The position numbers and the translations under genes are program-made. From JAKAAZ01 sp963817855 (GTDB lineage: Bacteria; Acidobacteriota; Terriglobia; Terriglobales; Acidobacteriaceae), in the NCBI GenBank assembly GCA_963817855.1, contig CAWFQA010000004.1, positions 124,001-188,000 on the forward strand: a DNA stretch of 64,000 nt. Reading direction: 5' to 3'. This document shows positions 24,631 through 32,886 of this stretch, one piece after another; position 1 is the first letter of the stretch; every line of letters begins with the position of its first letter. The notes beneath the pieces are model-generated. The model worked only from the letters and a program-made list of their open reading frames with translations. It was not told the DNA's origin and searched no databases.

Positions 24631-24717
24631 ATGAACTTCTCGACCACCAGAACGGGCTGTCTGTGTTGCGTGTGTACCATGCGGACACATTCTCACGCCT
24701 TCTGCAGGGTCGGGTAG
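24631..24717 (+). CDS. cysteine-rich leader peptide of the cys operon
   Basis: A 28-codon ORF beginning ATGAACTTC. Residues 10-15 read Cys-Leu-Cys-Cys-Val-Cys (codons TGT CTG TGT TGC GTG TGT, 24658-24675) and a fifth Cys is at residue 25. A Cys run like this is very unusual in a chance ORF. The Cys codons lie inside a possible hairpin (GCGTGTGT at 24668-24675 with ACACA and CACGC at 24685-24698). An intrinsic terminator follows 41 bases later and then cysD. This is the layout of a leader-peptide attenuator in which ribosome stalling at Cys codons under cysteine shortage would prevent termination. Cysteine-responsive leader ORFs are known in actinobacteria; its occurrence here is my inference. 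No good ribosome site precedes it. Confidence 0.75.
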   Translation: MNFSTTRTGCLCCVCTMRTHSHAFCRVG

Positions 24718-24758
24718 CTTAAAAAGCTGAAAAGCTTCGAAGTAACCCAAATCAGACG

Positions 24759-24792
24759 CCCACCGACGGAAGAGCCGTTCAGGTGGGTTTTT
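24759..24792 (+). terminator. attenuator terminator ahead of cysD
   Basis: CCCACC (24759-24764) pairs with GGTGGG (24782-24787), with an inner ACGG/CCGT stem (24766-24769 with 24775-24778), followed by TTTTT. It stands 58 bases before the cysD start and after the Cys-rich leader ORF, so it can only be meant to stop transcription into the cys operon. Confidence 0.85.
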
Positions 24793-24850
24793 CATTTAGG
24801 CAGAATCCCCACCCGATCGGCAGCCATCTAGAAGGGGAACAGGACTGCCG

Positions 24851-25819
24851 ATGACACAATATTTATTCGAAGAGGAATGCGATGAACTTCCCGCGATAAG
24901 CGTGGAAGAATTGCCATCCGTGCCGCGATTGAGCCATCTCGAGAAGTTGGAAGCCGAGAGCATCCACATTTTCCGTGAAGCGGCTGCTAGTTTTGCCGCG
25001 CCTGTGATGTTGTATTCGATCGGCAAAGACTCTTCCGTGCTGCTGCGATTGGCGCAGAAGGCGTTCTATCCGGGAAAAATTCCCTTCCCTTTGCTGCATG
25101 TCGATACTGGCTACAAATTTCCTGAGATGATCGAGTTCCGCGACCGCTATGTCAAAGAGATTGGCGCGGAATTAATCGTGCACAAAAATCAGCAGGCGCT
25201 CGATGACGGGGCCTCTCCGTTTGCTTTGGGAACGCAGAAATGCTGCGGATTACTGAAGACGCGTTCCTTGCTTGATGCGTTGGCGGAGGGTGGTTTCGAT
25301 GCGGCGTTTGGCGGCGCCCGGCGAGATGAAGAAAAATCGCGCGCTAAGGAACGGATTTATTCCTTCCGCGATGCTGCGGGGCAATGGGATCCGCGAAACC
25401 AGCGGCCGGAGTTGTGGAACTACTACAACGGCAAGCTGGACAAGGGGGAGCACATCCGCATTTTTCCGTTGTCGAATTGGACCGAGCTCGACGTCTGGCT
25501 CTACATCTACAAAGAAAATATTCCTATCGTGCCGCTGTACCTGGCTAAAGAACGCGAAGTGGTGGTGCGAGGCGGATCGATTCTGCTGCCGCAAGGTCCC
25601 ATCCCATTGCTTCCCGGCGAAAAGACCGAGCGGCGTAAGGTGCGGATGCGTTCGCTGGGTTGCGTGCCTTGCACCGGTGCCATCGCATCCGAGGCCGACA
25701 CTTTGCCGAAAATCATCGAAGAGATGTTCGGCTTCCATCGCTCTGAGCGGGAGAACCGCGCGATCGATCACGACCAGGAAGGCTCGATGGAAATCAAGAA
25801 GCGCGAGGGCTATTTCTAA
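24851..25819 (+). CDS. cysD: sulfate adenylyltransferase subunit 2 (ATP-PPi domain)
   Basis: Small subunit of heterodimeric ATP sulfurylase, which makes APS from ATP and sulfate in the cytoplasm. The PP-loop SIGKDSSVLLRLA (residues about 57-69), LHVDTGYKFPEM, the AFGGARRDEEKSRAKERIYS segment and the C-terminal RSLGCVPCTG are all typical of CysD. Length (322 residues) is slightly above E. coli CysD. It opens the operon behind the Cys-leader attenuator, and its TAA stop shares one base with the cysN ATG (TAATG). Confidence 0.96.
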   Translation: MTQYLFEEECDELPAISVEELPSVPRLSHLEKLEAESIHIFREAAASFAAPVMLYSIGKDSSVLLRLAQKAFYPGKIPFPLLHVDTGYKFPEMIEFRDRYVKEIGAELIVHKNQQALDDGASPFALGTQKCCGLLKTRSLLDALAEGGFDAAFGGARRDEEKSRAKERIYSFRDAAGQWDPRNQRPELWNYYNGKLDKGEHIRIFPLSNWTELDVWLYIYKENIPIVPLYLAKEREVVVRGGSILLPQGPIPLLPGEKTERRKVRMRSLGCVPCTGAIASEADTLPKIIEEMFGFHRSERENRAIDHDQEGSMEIKKREGYF

Positions 25820-27570
25820 TGCATCCCCAGGCAACCAGCGCGAGCGTCGGCAATACATTCGAGCAGTTTCTATCGCAGCATCTGGAACGCGATCTGCTGC
25901 GCTTCACCACTGCGGGCAGTGTCGATGACGGCAAGTCCACGTTGATTGGGCGGCTGCTCTACGATTCGAAAGCGATTTACGACGACCAGCTGCAGTCCAT
26001 CAAGCAAAGCAAGCTGAATCGTTCGACAGGACCGATGGATTTCTCCTTGTTGACGGACGGCCTGCGTGCCGAGCGGGAACAGGGCATCACGATCGATGTT
26101 GCCTATCGGTACTTCACGACAGCGCGGCGCAAATTCATCATCGCCGACACGCCGGGTCACGAACAGTACACACGCAATATGGCAACGGGCGCTTCGACGG
26201 CGGAGGCCGCAGTGGTGCTGGTCGATGCGCGGAAAGGCGTGTTGCCACAGTCGCGCCGCCATGCCACGATTGCGGCGCTGCTGGGGATTCCGCACATCAT
26301 TGCGGCAGTGAACAAGATGGACCTGGTCGACTACTCCGAGGAAGTGTTTCGGCGCGTGGAGGCCGATCTGCAGGAGTTGGCGGTGCAGATTTCTCCTTCC
26401 GGAGCGCAGACGATCCATTGCATTCCGATCAGCGCGCTTGAGGGCGAAAACGTCGTGACTCGCAGCGCGAAGATTCCCTGGTACAGCGGTCCCAGTCTGC
26501 TCCAGTATCTGGAAGAAATTCCCATCGCGGATTCGAACAGCCCGGAAGCCTTCCGTTTTCCAGTGCAATATGTAATTCGACCGGACGACAGCTTTCGCGG
26601 TTTTGCGGGGCAGATCATTGCCGGCTCCGTTCGTCCGGGTGATCGCGTGGTGGCACTGCCTTCGAGGCAGAAGACGCGGGTTCGCTCCATCGTCACATTC
26701 GACGGACCATTGTCGCAGGCTGGTACGGGATCGTCCGTCACGCTGCAACTGGAAAATGAACTGGATTTGAGCCGAGGCGATCTGCTGGTTTCAGAAGAAG
26801 GTATGCCGAATATCGCGCGGAAATTTGCCGCCAACGTGGTTTGGCTGCACGATACTTCGCTTGACTTGCAGAAGCGATGGATCATGCGGCAGGCAACGGA
26901 TGAAGTGCGGGTGCAGGCGAAGAAGATTCGCAGCCGCATCGACGTCAACACCATGAAACGGCCCCCGGCATCGCACCTTGGACTGAACGATATCGGCATT
27001 GTGGAGTTTGAGGCGACGCGGAATCTAGCGTTTGATTTGTATTCACAGAACCGCAATTCCGGCAGTTTCATCCTGATTGATCCGCTGACCAACGCGACTG
27101 TGGGCGCCGGCATGATCACGGAGAATCTTGAGACGGCAAAACAGCGAGCCGATCGCAAGGTCACTGGTGTGGAGAAGGTGACAGCTCCGGTGGCGATTTC
27201 GGAGCGAGCCCATCGCACTGGGCATCATCCGGGTGCGGTGTGGCTGGGAGCGCGGTCGTCACTGGCGGCGCCACTGGAACGTGCGCTGTTTGAAGCGGGC
27301 CTGCATGTGGTTCTGATCGACGACCTGCAGCATGCGGGCGGGTGGAGTGAGGGGCTGGTGCGCGGCCTTTATTCCTCGGGAATGATCGTTTTGTATTCCA
27401 GCCATCAAGGCCAGGAGCAAAAGAAAAACCTGCTGACCTCCGTGATTCAGCCGGATCGCATTCTGGATGTGAGCACGCTGAGCCAGGGTGCAGACGATGC
27501 TTCGCTGCTGCCAAAAATTGTCAGATGGGTTGAGGGGCTGCGAATTTCACGTCCAGAGGAGACACGATGA
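25819..27570 (+). CDS. cysN: sulfate adenylyltransferase subunit 1 with a degenerate APS-kinase-like tail
   Basis: The regulatory GTPase subunit of ATP sulfurylase, fused to a C-terminal domain. The GTPase part has GSVDDGKST (G1), DTPGHEQYTRNMATGAS (G3) and NKMDLVD (G4), then the EF-Tu-like barrels to about residue 445. Residues about 455-583 resemble CysC (WLGARSSLAAPLERALFEAG, then a VVLIDD strand). The APS kinase P-loop (GLSGSGKST) is missing, replaced by GARSSLAAP. In bifunctional CysNC proteins this tail phosphorylates APS to PAPS; here it should not bind ATP and is probably structural. That fits with the downstream APS reductase, which needs no PAPS. It overlaps cysH by four bases (ATGA). 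Confidence 0.93.
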   Translation: MHPQATSASVGNTFEQFLSQHLERDLLRFTTAGSVDDGKSTLIGRLLYDSKAIYDDQLQSIKQSKLNRSTGPMDFSLLTDGLRAEREQGITIDVAYRYFTTARRKFIIADTPGHEQYTRNMATGASTAEAAVVLVDARKGVLPQSRRHATIAALLGIPHIIAAVNKMDLVDYSEEVFRRVEADLQELAVQISPSGAQTIHCIPISALEGENVVTRSAKIPWYSGPSLLQYLEEIPIADSNSPEAFRFPVQYVIRPDDSFRGFAGQIIAGSVRPGDRVVALPSRQKTRVRSIVTFDGPLSQAGTGSSVTLQLENELDLSRGDLLVSEEGMPNIARKFAANVVWLHDTSLDLQKRWIMRQATDEVRVQAKKIRSRIDVNTMKRPPASHLGLNDIGIVEFEATRNLAFDLYSQNRNSGSFILIDPLTNATVGAGMITENLETAKQRADRKVTGVEKVTAPVAISERAHRTGHHPGAVWLGARSSLAAPLERALFEAGLHVVLIDDLQHAGGWSEGLVRGLYSSGMIVLYSSHQGQEQKKNLLTSVIQPDRILDVSTLSQGADDASLLPKIVRWVEGLRISRPEETR

Positions 27571-28292
27571 GAACCGTTGACATCGATCGTGACGCGGCGG
27601 AAGCGCTCGCACCCGAGGCGTTGGTGAAACAGGTGTTGCAGCAGGAAGGCAAAGCCTGCCTGACGAACAGTTTTCAGATTGAAGACATGGTCGTGTTGCA
27701 TCTGCTGCGTCAGATTGCGCCGGACATTCCCGTGCTGTTTCTCGACACCGGCTATCACTTCAAGGAAACATACGCGTATCGCGATCGGATCGCAAAGGAA
27801 TGGGGACTGAATTTGATTTCGCTGCAGGCGAAACAGTCGGTCGCGGATCAGGAATCCGCCTTCGGCATTCTGAACCAGACCGACCCGTCACGCTGCTGCG
27901 GCCTGCGCAAGGTTGCGCCGCTGATGGAAGGGCTGGAGCCGTACGACATATGGTTCACGGGTTTGCGGCGTGATCAGTCGCCGACGCGGAAGAATCTTCG
28001 CAAACTGGAGCCGCACGTATTGCCGACTGGAAAATCTTTGTTAAAGGTAAGCCCGCTTGCGGACTGGGACTTTAAGCAGGTGTGGAGCTACATTTCGCGT
28101 CATCAGATTGAATATCTTTCGCTTTACGATCAGGGCTATTCCAGCATCGGTTGCGAGCCATGCACGTCGATCCCGGAAGACCCAAATAACCCGCGCTCCG
28201 GACGCTGGTCAGGCCGGAAGCTGGAATGCGGCATTCATACATTCACGGAGACCAACGCTTCTGCTCTTAATACATTGCAGGAGGGACAATGA
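27567..28292 (+). CDS. cysH: assimilatory adenylylsulfate (APS) reductase
   Basis: Thiol-dependent reductase of 241 residues that turns APS into sulfite. Besides the PP-loop-derived fold (NSFQIEDMVVLHLL, FLDTGYHFKETYAY), it carries the [4Fe-4S] cysteine pattern: Cys110-Cys111 in RCCGLRKVAPL and Cys196/Cys199 in GCEPCT. The catalytic Cys221 lies in ECGIHTF. The CC plus CxxC pair marks APS reductases; enzymes specific for PAPS lack it. This agrees with the loss of the APS kinase P-loop in CysN. The gene overlaps both neighbours by four bases. Confidence 0.94.
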   Translation: MRTVDIDRDAAEALAPEALVKQVLQQEGKACLTNSFQIEDMVVLHLLRQIAPDIPVLFLDTGYHFKETYAYRDRIAKEWGLNLISLQAKQSVADQESAFGILNQTDPSRCCGLRKVAPLMEGLEPYDIWFTGLRRDQSPTRKNLRKLEPHVLPTGKSLLKVSPLADWDFKQVWSYISRHQIEYLSLYDQGYSSIGCEPCTSIPEDPNNPRSGRWSGRKLECGIHTFTETNASALNTLQEGQ

Positions 28293-30016
28293 CAGAATCC
28301 ACAGTGACATTAGCGAATCCACCAGCAGTGAAAGAAACAAAGGCGCAAAGAATGGAGCGTCTGAAGCGCGAAGTGAATCCCTGGGAAGCCTTCGATGAGG
28401 TGCGCAGATTCGCTCGCGAGGGACGCGGCAGCGTTTTGGCCGACTGGGCTTCTGCGTATCTGAAATGGTGGGGCATCTACACGCAGGGAGATGGGGTTGG
28501 CGCCGTAGGTGGTTCCGGCGGGGAAGGTAAAGCGTCAGAATATTTCATGATGCGCGTGGGCGTGCCGAATGGAATTTTGAGGTCGACGCAATTAAGAACG
28601 ATTGCGGATTTGACCAAGCTGCACGCCAGAAATCTCGCGGACATCACCACCCGCCAGAACATTCAGTTGCACTGGCTCACGGTCGAATCCTTGCCCGCGA
28701 TGGTCGATGCCCTTACACCCGTTGGGTTGTCTCCAAAAGGCGCATGCGGCGACGTATCCCGCAACGTGACGGGCTGCCCGCTGGCGGGTATTGCTGCGGA
28801 CGAAGTCGCGGATGCATCTCCCCTGGCAATCGGAGTCGCCCGGATGCTCACTGGCAATCCAGAGTTTTACAATCTACCGCGGAAATTCAAGGTCTCTGTT
28901 GCAGGCTGCCGCCAGTGGTGCACCTATCCGGAAATTAACGAAGTGGGTATCACGGCCGTGGAGAGGAAATCTGGCAGCGGGGTGGAGGTGGGGTACTCCA
29001 TACGCGTGGGTGGCGGTCTCTCGAAGGAGCCGCATCTTGGCGTGCGTCTCAACGCATTTGTGCATCCGGATCAGGTGGTGTCTGTCGTACACGGTGTGGC
29101 GCAGCTATTTCGCGAGCAGGATGTATTGCGCGAGAGTCGCGAACGTGCGCGCATGAAATATCTCTTTCTTAAGCAAGGTTGGGATGCGGAGCGATTTTTG
29201 AGTGAACTTGAGGACAGATTAGGCTATCGCCTTGATCCAGGCGTGGAAGAGCAGATTCCGGATGATGTCTTTCGAGATCACATTGGAACACACCGGCAGA
29301 AACAGGAAGGGCTAAGTTACGTGGGCGCGTCCGTGTTGCGAGGCCGGGTAAGCGGAGACCAGCTGAACGCGGTCGCGGAATTATCGGAGAAGTTTGGCAG
29401 CGGCGAAATCCGCACGACTGTCATGCAGAACCTATTGCTGATCAATGTTCCCAATGCGAAGACCCAGGAGCTGACGAAGGAGTTGCAAGCCATCGGGTTG
29501 CGTGTGGAAGGTTCCAACTTTTGGCGAGGCGCCATTGCCTGCACCGGCACGGAATTCTGCAAACTCGCGATCACCGAGACGAAGGGTTTCACTCGCTGGT
29601 TGGTAGAAGACCTGGAGCACCGCATTCCTGAATTTGACCAGCAGATCAAGTTGAATGTGACGGGTTGCCCCAATAGTTGCGGGCAGCATTGGGTTGCCGA
29701 CATCGGTATCGAGGGAAAAAAGATCAAGCGCGACGGAAAAATGGTGGACGCCTATTACTTTTGCGTGGGCGGTTCCGTTGGACTGCATCAGAGCATTGGT
29801 CGTCCGGTGGGCTATCGCTGCGCGGCAACGGAAGTTCCCGATGCGATGGAAAGGCTATTGCGCCGGTACCTTGCCGGTCGGAACCCGGACGAGAACCTGC
29901 GCAGCTATTTTGCGCGCCATAGCGACGCAGATTTGCGCGATCAACTGGCGGGTGAGTCCGTAGAATCGGTGGCCCGAGATGTTTCGCCCGGACCTGTTCC
30001 TCACATGGCAGATTGA
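28289..30016 (+). CDS. siroheme [4Fe-4S] sulfite reductase
   Basis: Nitrite/sulfite reductase hemoprotein (575 residues) with two ferredoxin-like and two siroheme-binding halves. The [4Fe-4S]-siroheme ligands are Cys418 and Cys424 (CTGTEFC, C-x5-C) and Cys460 and Cys464 (CPNSC, C-x3-C). An earlier TGCPLAG motif marks the other half. Position behind cysH and before the siroheme synthase makes it a sulfite reductase making sulfide for cysteine, of the NirA/SirA one-chain type that is usually ferredoxin-dependent. No NADPH flavoprotein (cysJ) is present here. It overlaps cysH by four bases. Confidence 0.93.
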   Translation: MTESTVTLANPPAVKETKAQRMERLKREVNPWEAFDEVRRFAREGRGSVLADWASAYLKWWGIYTQGDGVGAVGGSGGEGKASEYFMMRVGVPNGILRSTQLRTIADLTKLHARNLADITTRQNIQLHWLTVESLPAMVDALTPVGLSPKGACGDVSRNVTGCPLAGIAADEVADASPLAIGVARMLTGNPEFYNLPRKFKVSVAGCRQWCTYPEINEVGITAVERKSGSGVEVGYSIRVGGGLSKEPHLGVRLNAFVHPDQVVSVVHGVAQLFREQDVLRESRERARMKYLFLKQGWDAERFLSELEDRLGYRLDPGVEEQIPDDVFRDHIGTHRQKQEGLSYVGASVLRGRVSGDQLNAVAELSEKFGSGEIRTTVMQNLLLINVPNAKTQELTKELQAIGLRVEGSNFWRGAIACTGTEFCKLAITETKGFTRWLVEDLEHRIPEFDQQIKLNVTGCPNSCGQHWVADIGIEGKKIKRDGKMVDAYYFCVGGSVGLHQSIGRPVGYRCAATEVPDAMERLLRRYLAGRNPDENLRSYFARHSDADLRDQLAGESVESVARDVSPGPVPHMAD

Positions 30017-30043
30017 GAATCCATGCATAACCAAGGGAATGCG

Positions 30044-31469
30044 ATGAGTCTTTTTCCAATTTTTCTCAAGCTGGAGCGACGCCCCTGTCTGATTGTCGGC
30101 GCAGGCAATGTCGCGTTGGAAAAGATCACCAGTTTGTTGCGTGCTGGCGCAAATTTACGCGTAGTGGCTCCTGTCGCTTGCGATGCGATCCGCCAGCTTG
30201 CGGAGAATGGCACGATTGCGCTGGAGCTTCGAGGATTCAACGAAGCTGACTTAGAGGGACAAGCATTCGTCATCACAGCGACGGACTCGCGAGATATCAA
30301 TCGGGAAGTATTTCTCGCGGCGCAGCAACGCGGGCTGCTGTGCAACTCCGTCGACGATCCGCCAAACTGCGATTTCTATTTCGCCTCGATTGTCGAACGC
30401 GGCAAGCTGCAAATTGCGATTTCGACTGCTGGGGAAAGTCCTGCGGTGGCGCAGCGATTGCGGCGAGAGATTGACGCACAGCTACCAGAGGGTACCGCAG
30501 AGTGGCTCGATCAAATTGGCAGTCTGCGGCGGGAAATTCTGGCAGGGCATCCCGCGGGAACTGAGCGCAAGGCGCTGCTGCATACGCTTGCGGAACGTCC
30601 GGTGTGCAGTTCGGATGCATGCCCGTCGAGACAGCTGGCGTTTCCAGAGCGTCAACCAAAGAAGCAATCTGCGCGCACAAAAGCGCAGAAGGGAACTGTG
30701 TATCTGGTGGGCGCCGGGCCGGGAGATCCAGAGTTGCTGACGCTGAGGGCAGCGGATTTGCTGGCAACGGCGGATGTCGTGCTGCATGACGATCTAGTTC
30801 CGCAGGCAATCCTCGACCGTGCGGGCGCCGACGCGCAAATCATCAGCGTTGGCAAGCGTTGTGGCAGCCGACGCGTGACGCAGCAACAGATTCATGAGTT
30901 GATGATCGAGAAAGCGCGCAGCGGAGCGAGTGTGGTCCGCTTGAAGAGCGGCGACCCGCTGATCTTCGGACGCGCCGGCGAAGAGATTGAAGCGTTGGAG
31001 AAAGCGCAGGTTCCATGCGAGGTGGTTCCCGGCGTCACCACCATGTTCGCAGCGGCTGCGGCTGCCAAGGAAATCTTTGACCGATCGGCGCAGCGCCTCG
31101 AAAGTGATTTTGACGACCGCACATCACGCGTCGCACAGCGATGGCGAAGATCGCCCTTCGTTCTGGCGCGGTCCTCTGCCGAACGATGCCACGCTGGGAA
31201 TTTACATGCCCGGACGTGACCTGCGCGCTCTTGCGTGGGACATGCTGCAGGCCGGACTTCCTGCCGATTTACCCATTGTCGTGATGAGTCACGTTTCGCT
31301 GCCGGACGAAGCGAGTCGAAGAACCACCCTGGGTGAACTGGGCGAGCTTGAGCCAGGTCCGTCGCCCATGCTGATTCTGGCAGGACGGCCGCTCGCCGAG
31401 CGATCGGATGACGTAGTTCCAGACTTTCTGTCGTCGGAGCTTTTCGAAAATGCTGTCGGGCTGGAATGA
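30044..31469 (+). CDS. cysG: bifunctional siroheme synthase (frame broken near 31072)
   Basis: CysG makes the siroheme needed by the preceding reductase. The N-terminal half is a precorrin-2 dehydrogenase/ferrochelatase (IVGAGNVALEKI, then ITATDSRDINREVF). The C-terminal half is uroporphyrinogen-III methyltransferase (YLVGAGPGDPELLTLRA, VVRLKSGDPLIFGRAGEE, VPGVTTMFAAAA). In the given sequence the first frame ends at 31219 in nonsense, while the true C-terminus (SLTDRRSASKVILTTAHH, IYMPGRDLRALAW, LAGRPLAE) is one frame over. Removing one A of AAA at 31071-31073 restores a single protein ending at 31469. Because siroheme is essential for this operon, a sequence error is at least as likely as a dead gene. 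ATG 30023 is an alternative start. Confidence 0.88.
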
Positions 31470-31531
31470 TCGTCCCGACGCGCCAGCTTTCGTGATTCAA
31501 GCCCTACGAATGTGCGCCGAGATGGATAATC

Positions 31532-32722
31532 CTAGTGAATCGGCACGTTCTGAACGACGCGGGTGATCGCGCCGCTGGGACTGGGAACATCCGGCTTGAG
31601 TTTGCAGCGAATCGAGAAGAAAAGTCCCAACAGCTGGCCGAATATCACGTCGAGCGGTGGCCGATATGCGTCCGGAATTGAAACGCGCAGCCCTGGAGTT
31701 AAGAAGTGCTCACATTCCTTCTCGACTTCTTTGCTGGGTTGGAGGGCAACTGCGACGCGAGTCCGGACGACTCCTTTTTTCCCGATTTCACGGAGAAGGT
31801 CGGCTTCATACCGTTCGCGGCGGCTATCGCTGGAAATGAAGCTGACGAACAACGTTTCCGCATTCAAAGCCGCAAGCGGGCCATGGCGCAACCCAAGAGT
31901 CGACTCGGACATGGCTTGAATACGGCCGGCAGTCAACTCAGATACCTTCAGCGCAGATTCCGTTGCGACGGCCTTCAACGAGCCCGAGCCGACGAAGCAA
32001 ACCCTGGTGAAGGCTCCATCCGCCAGACCGGCTGCGCATTCCGATGCCACATCCAGAAACTTCTCGCCGGCAGCAATCAAAGATTGCAGGATCGGTTCAT
32101 ATTCGTCCAGCGTCCAGGTATGCGCGAGGCATTGTCCGCACACGACCATGTTTGAAAACGAGCTGGTCATGGCCAGGCCGCGATCGTTCACTGCATCGTC
32201 TAGCAACAAGCCAAAGACGCGAGGATCATTCTGGTGATCGCGAATCATTTTCCCTTGTGCGTTGCACGAAACCACAACATGGGAGATGTTCGGATACTCC
32301 TTGAGCGCCTTCTCCAGGACGTTGACACCTTCGGGGCTATCGCCCGAGCGTGAGAAGGAAATCCAGAGATATTTGGTGTCGCGAAGGATGAAATCGTCAA
32401 AGTTCGTAAGGAGGTCAGTGCTGGGAATTGCGTTCACTTCGCATTGCCATTTCTGGCGGAGCAGCGCAATCAAGGATTGGCCAATATAATCAGAGGTGCC
32501 GGCTCCGATCAAGAACACGGTGGGACGGTGACTGGTCGCCGCGGCCGGACCCACTCCCTTGGATTGCAGGTACGCCTGGATTTCCGGGCGACGCCGCTGG
32601 AAATTCATGAAGGTAGTGGCCCAGGTGTAGGGTTGTTGCGCAATTTCAGTGGGGGTGTGGGTGAGTCCGCGCTTTGCTTTGTCTTCTTTGTCCAGTTGGA
32701 TGAGATTCAGCAAACGGCTCAC
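31532..32722 (-). CDS. agaS: AgaS-like sugar-phosphate isomerase/deaminase (SIS domains)
   Basis: A 396-residue protein with two SIS (sugar isomerase) domains, of the AgaS family (galactosamine-6-phosphate deaminase or tagatose-6-phosphate aldose/ketose isomerase). The first SIS domain has FLIGAGTSDYIGQSL and SFSRSGDSPEGVNVL, and the second VCFVGSGSLKAVATESALKV, LRHGPLAAL. The start is GTG with AAAGGAG about ten bases upstream. It is divergent from a PfkB kinase across 164 bases, an arrangement that suggests one sugar pathway. AgaS usually goes with an aldolase and a DeoR-type AgaR; a DeoR regulator lies about 6.5 kb away. Confidence 0.87.
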   Translation of the reverse strand: MSRLLNLIQLDKEDKAKRGLTHTPTEIAQQPYTWATTFMNFQRRRPEIQAYLQSKGVGPAAATSHRPTVFLIGAGTSDYIGQSLIALLRQKWQCEVNAIPSTDLLTNFDDFILRDTKYLWISFSRSGDSPEGVNVLEKALKEYPNISHVVVSCNAQGKMIRDHQNDPRVFGLLLDDAVNDRGLAMTSSFSNMVVCGQCLAHTWTLDEYEPILQSLIAAGEKFLDVASECAAGLADGAFTRVCFVGSGSLKAVATESALKVSELTAGRIQAMSESTLGLRHGPLAALNAETLFVSFISSDSRRERYEADLLREIGKKGVVRTRVAVALQPSKEVEKECEHFLTPGLRVSIPDAYRPPLDVIFGQLLGLFFSIRCKLKPDVPSPSGAITRVVQNVPIH

Positions 32723-32820
32723 AGTTCTATGCTCCTTTGGCGCGCAGTGTTGCGAAAAGCTGGTATAAAAGGGCGAGTCTGAACCTGCAAACAGAGGTCA
32801 GCCAACGCAGACTTCGAGAA

Positions 32821-32866
32821 ACAATAAGATAACAAAACGAAATTTATCATAACGTATACTGTTCAA
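32821..32866. promoter_or_regulatory. AT-rich operator/promoter candidate between agaS and the PfkB gene
   Basis: AT-rich spot in the 164-base divergent gap. It contains AAAACGAAAT (32834-32843), like the TTTCG-type half sites of DeoR repressors. AACGTATACT, at 32851-32860, ends in a TATACT that could be a -10 for the kinase gene. ACGTATACT recurs in the divergent gap at 45304-45312. No exact inverted repeat is visible. Confidence 0.35.
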
Positions 32867-32886
32867 TTTAGCAACCACTTTCTTCG

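Noticed and set aside
24481..24795. Minus-strand ORF of 104 codons covering the cys leader region
   Set aside because: Its start falls on the terminator hairpin and it runs antisense across the leader peptide and promoter; composition is not protein-like and there is no ribosome site.
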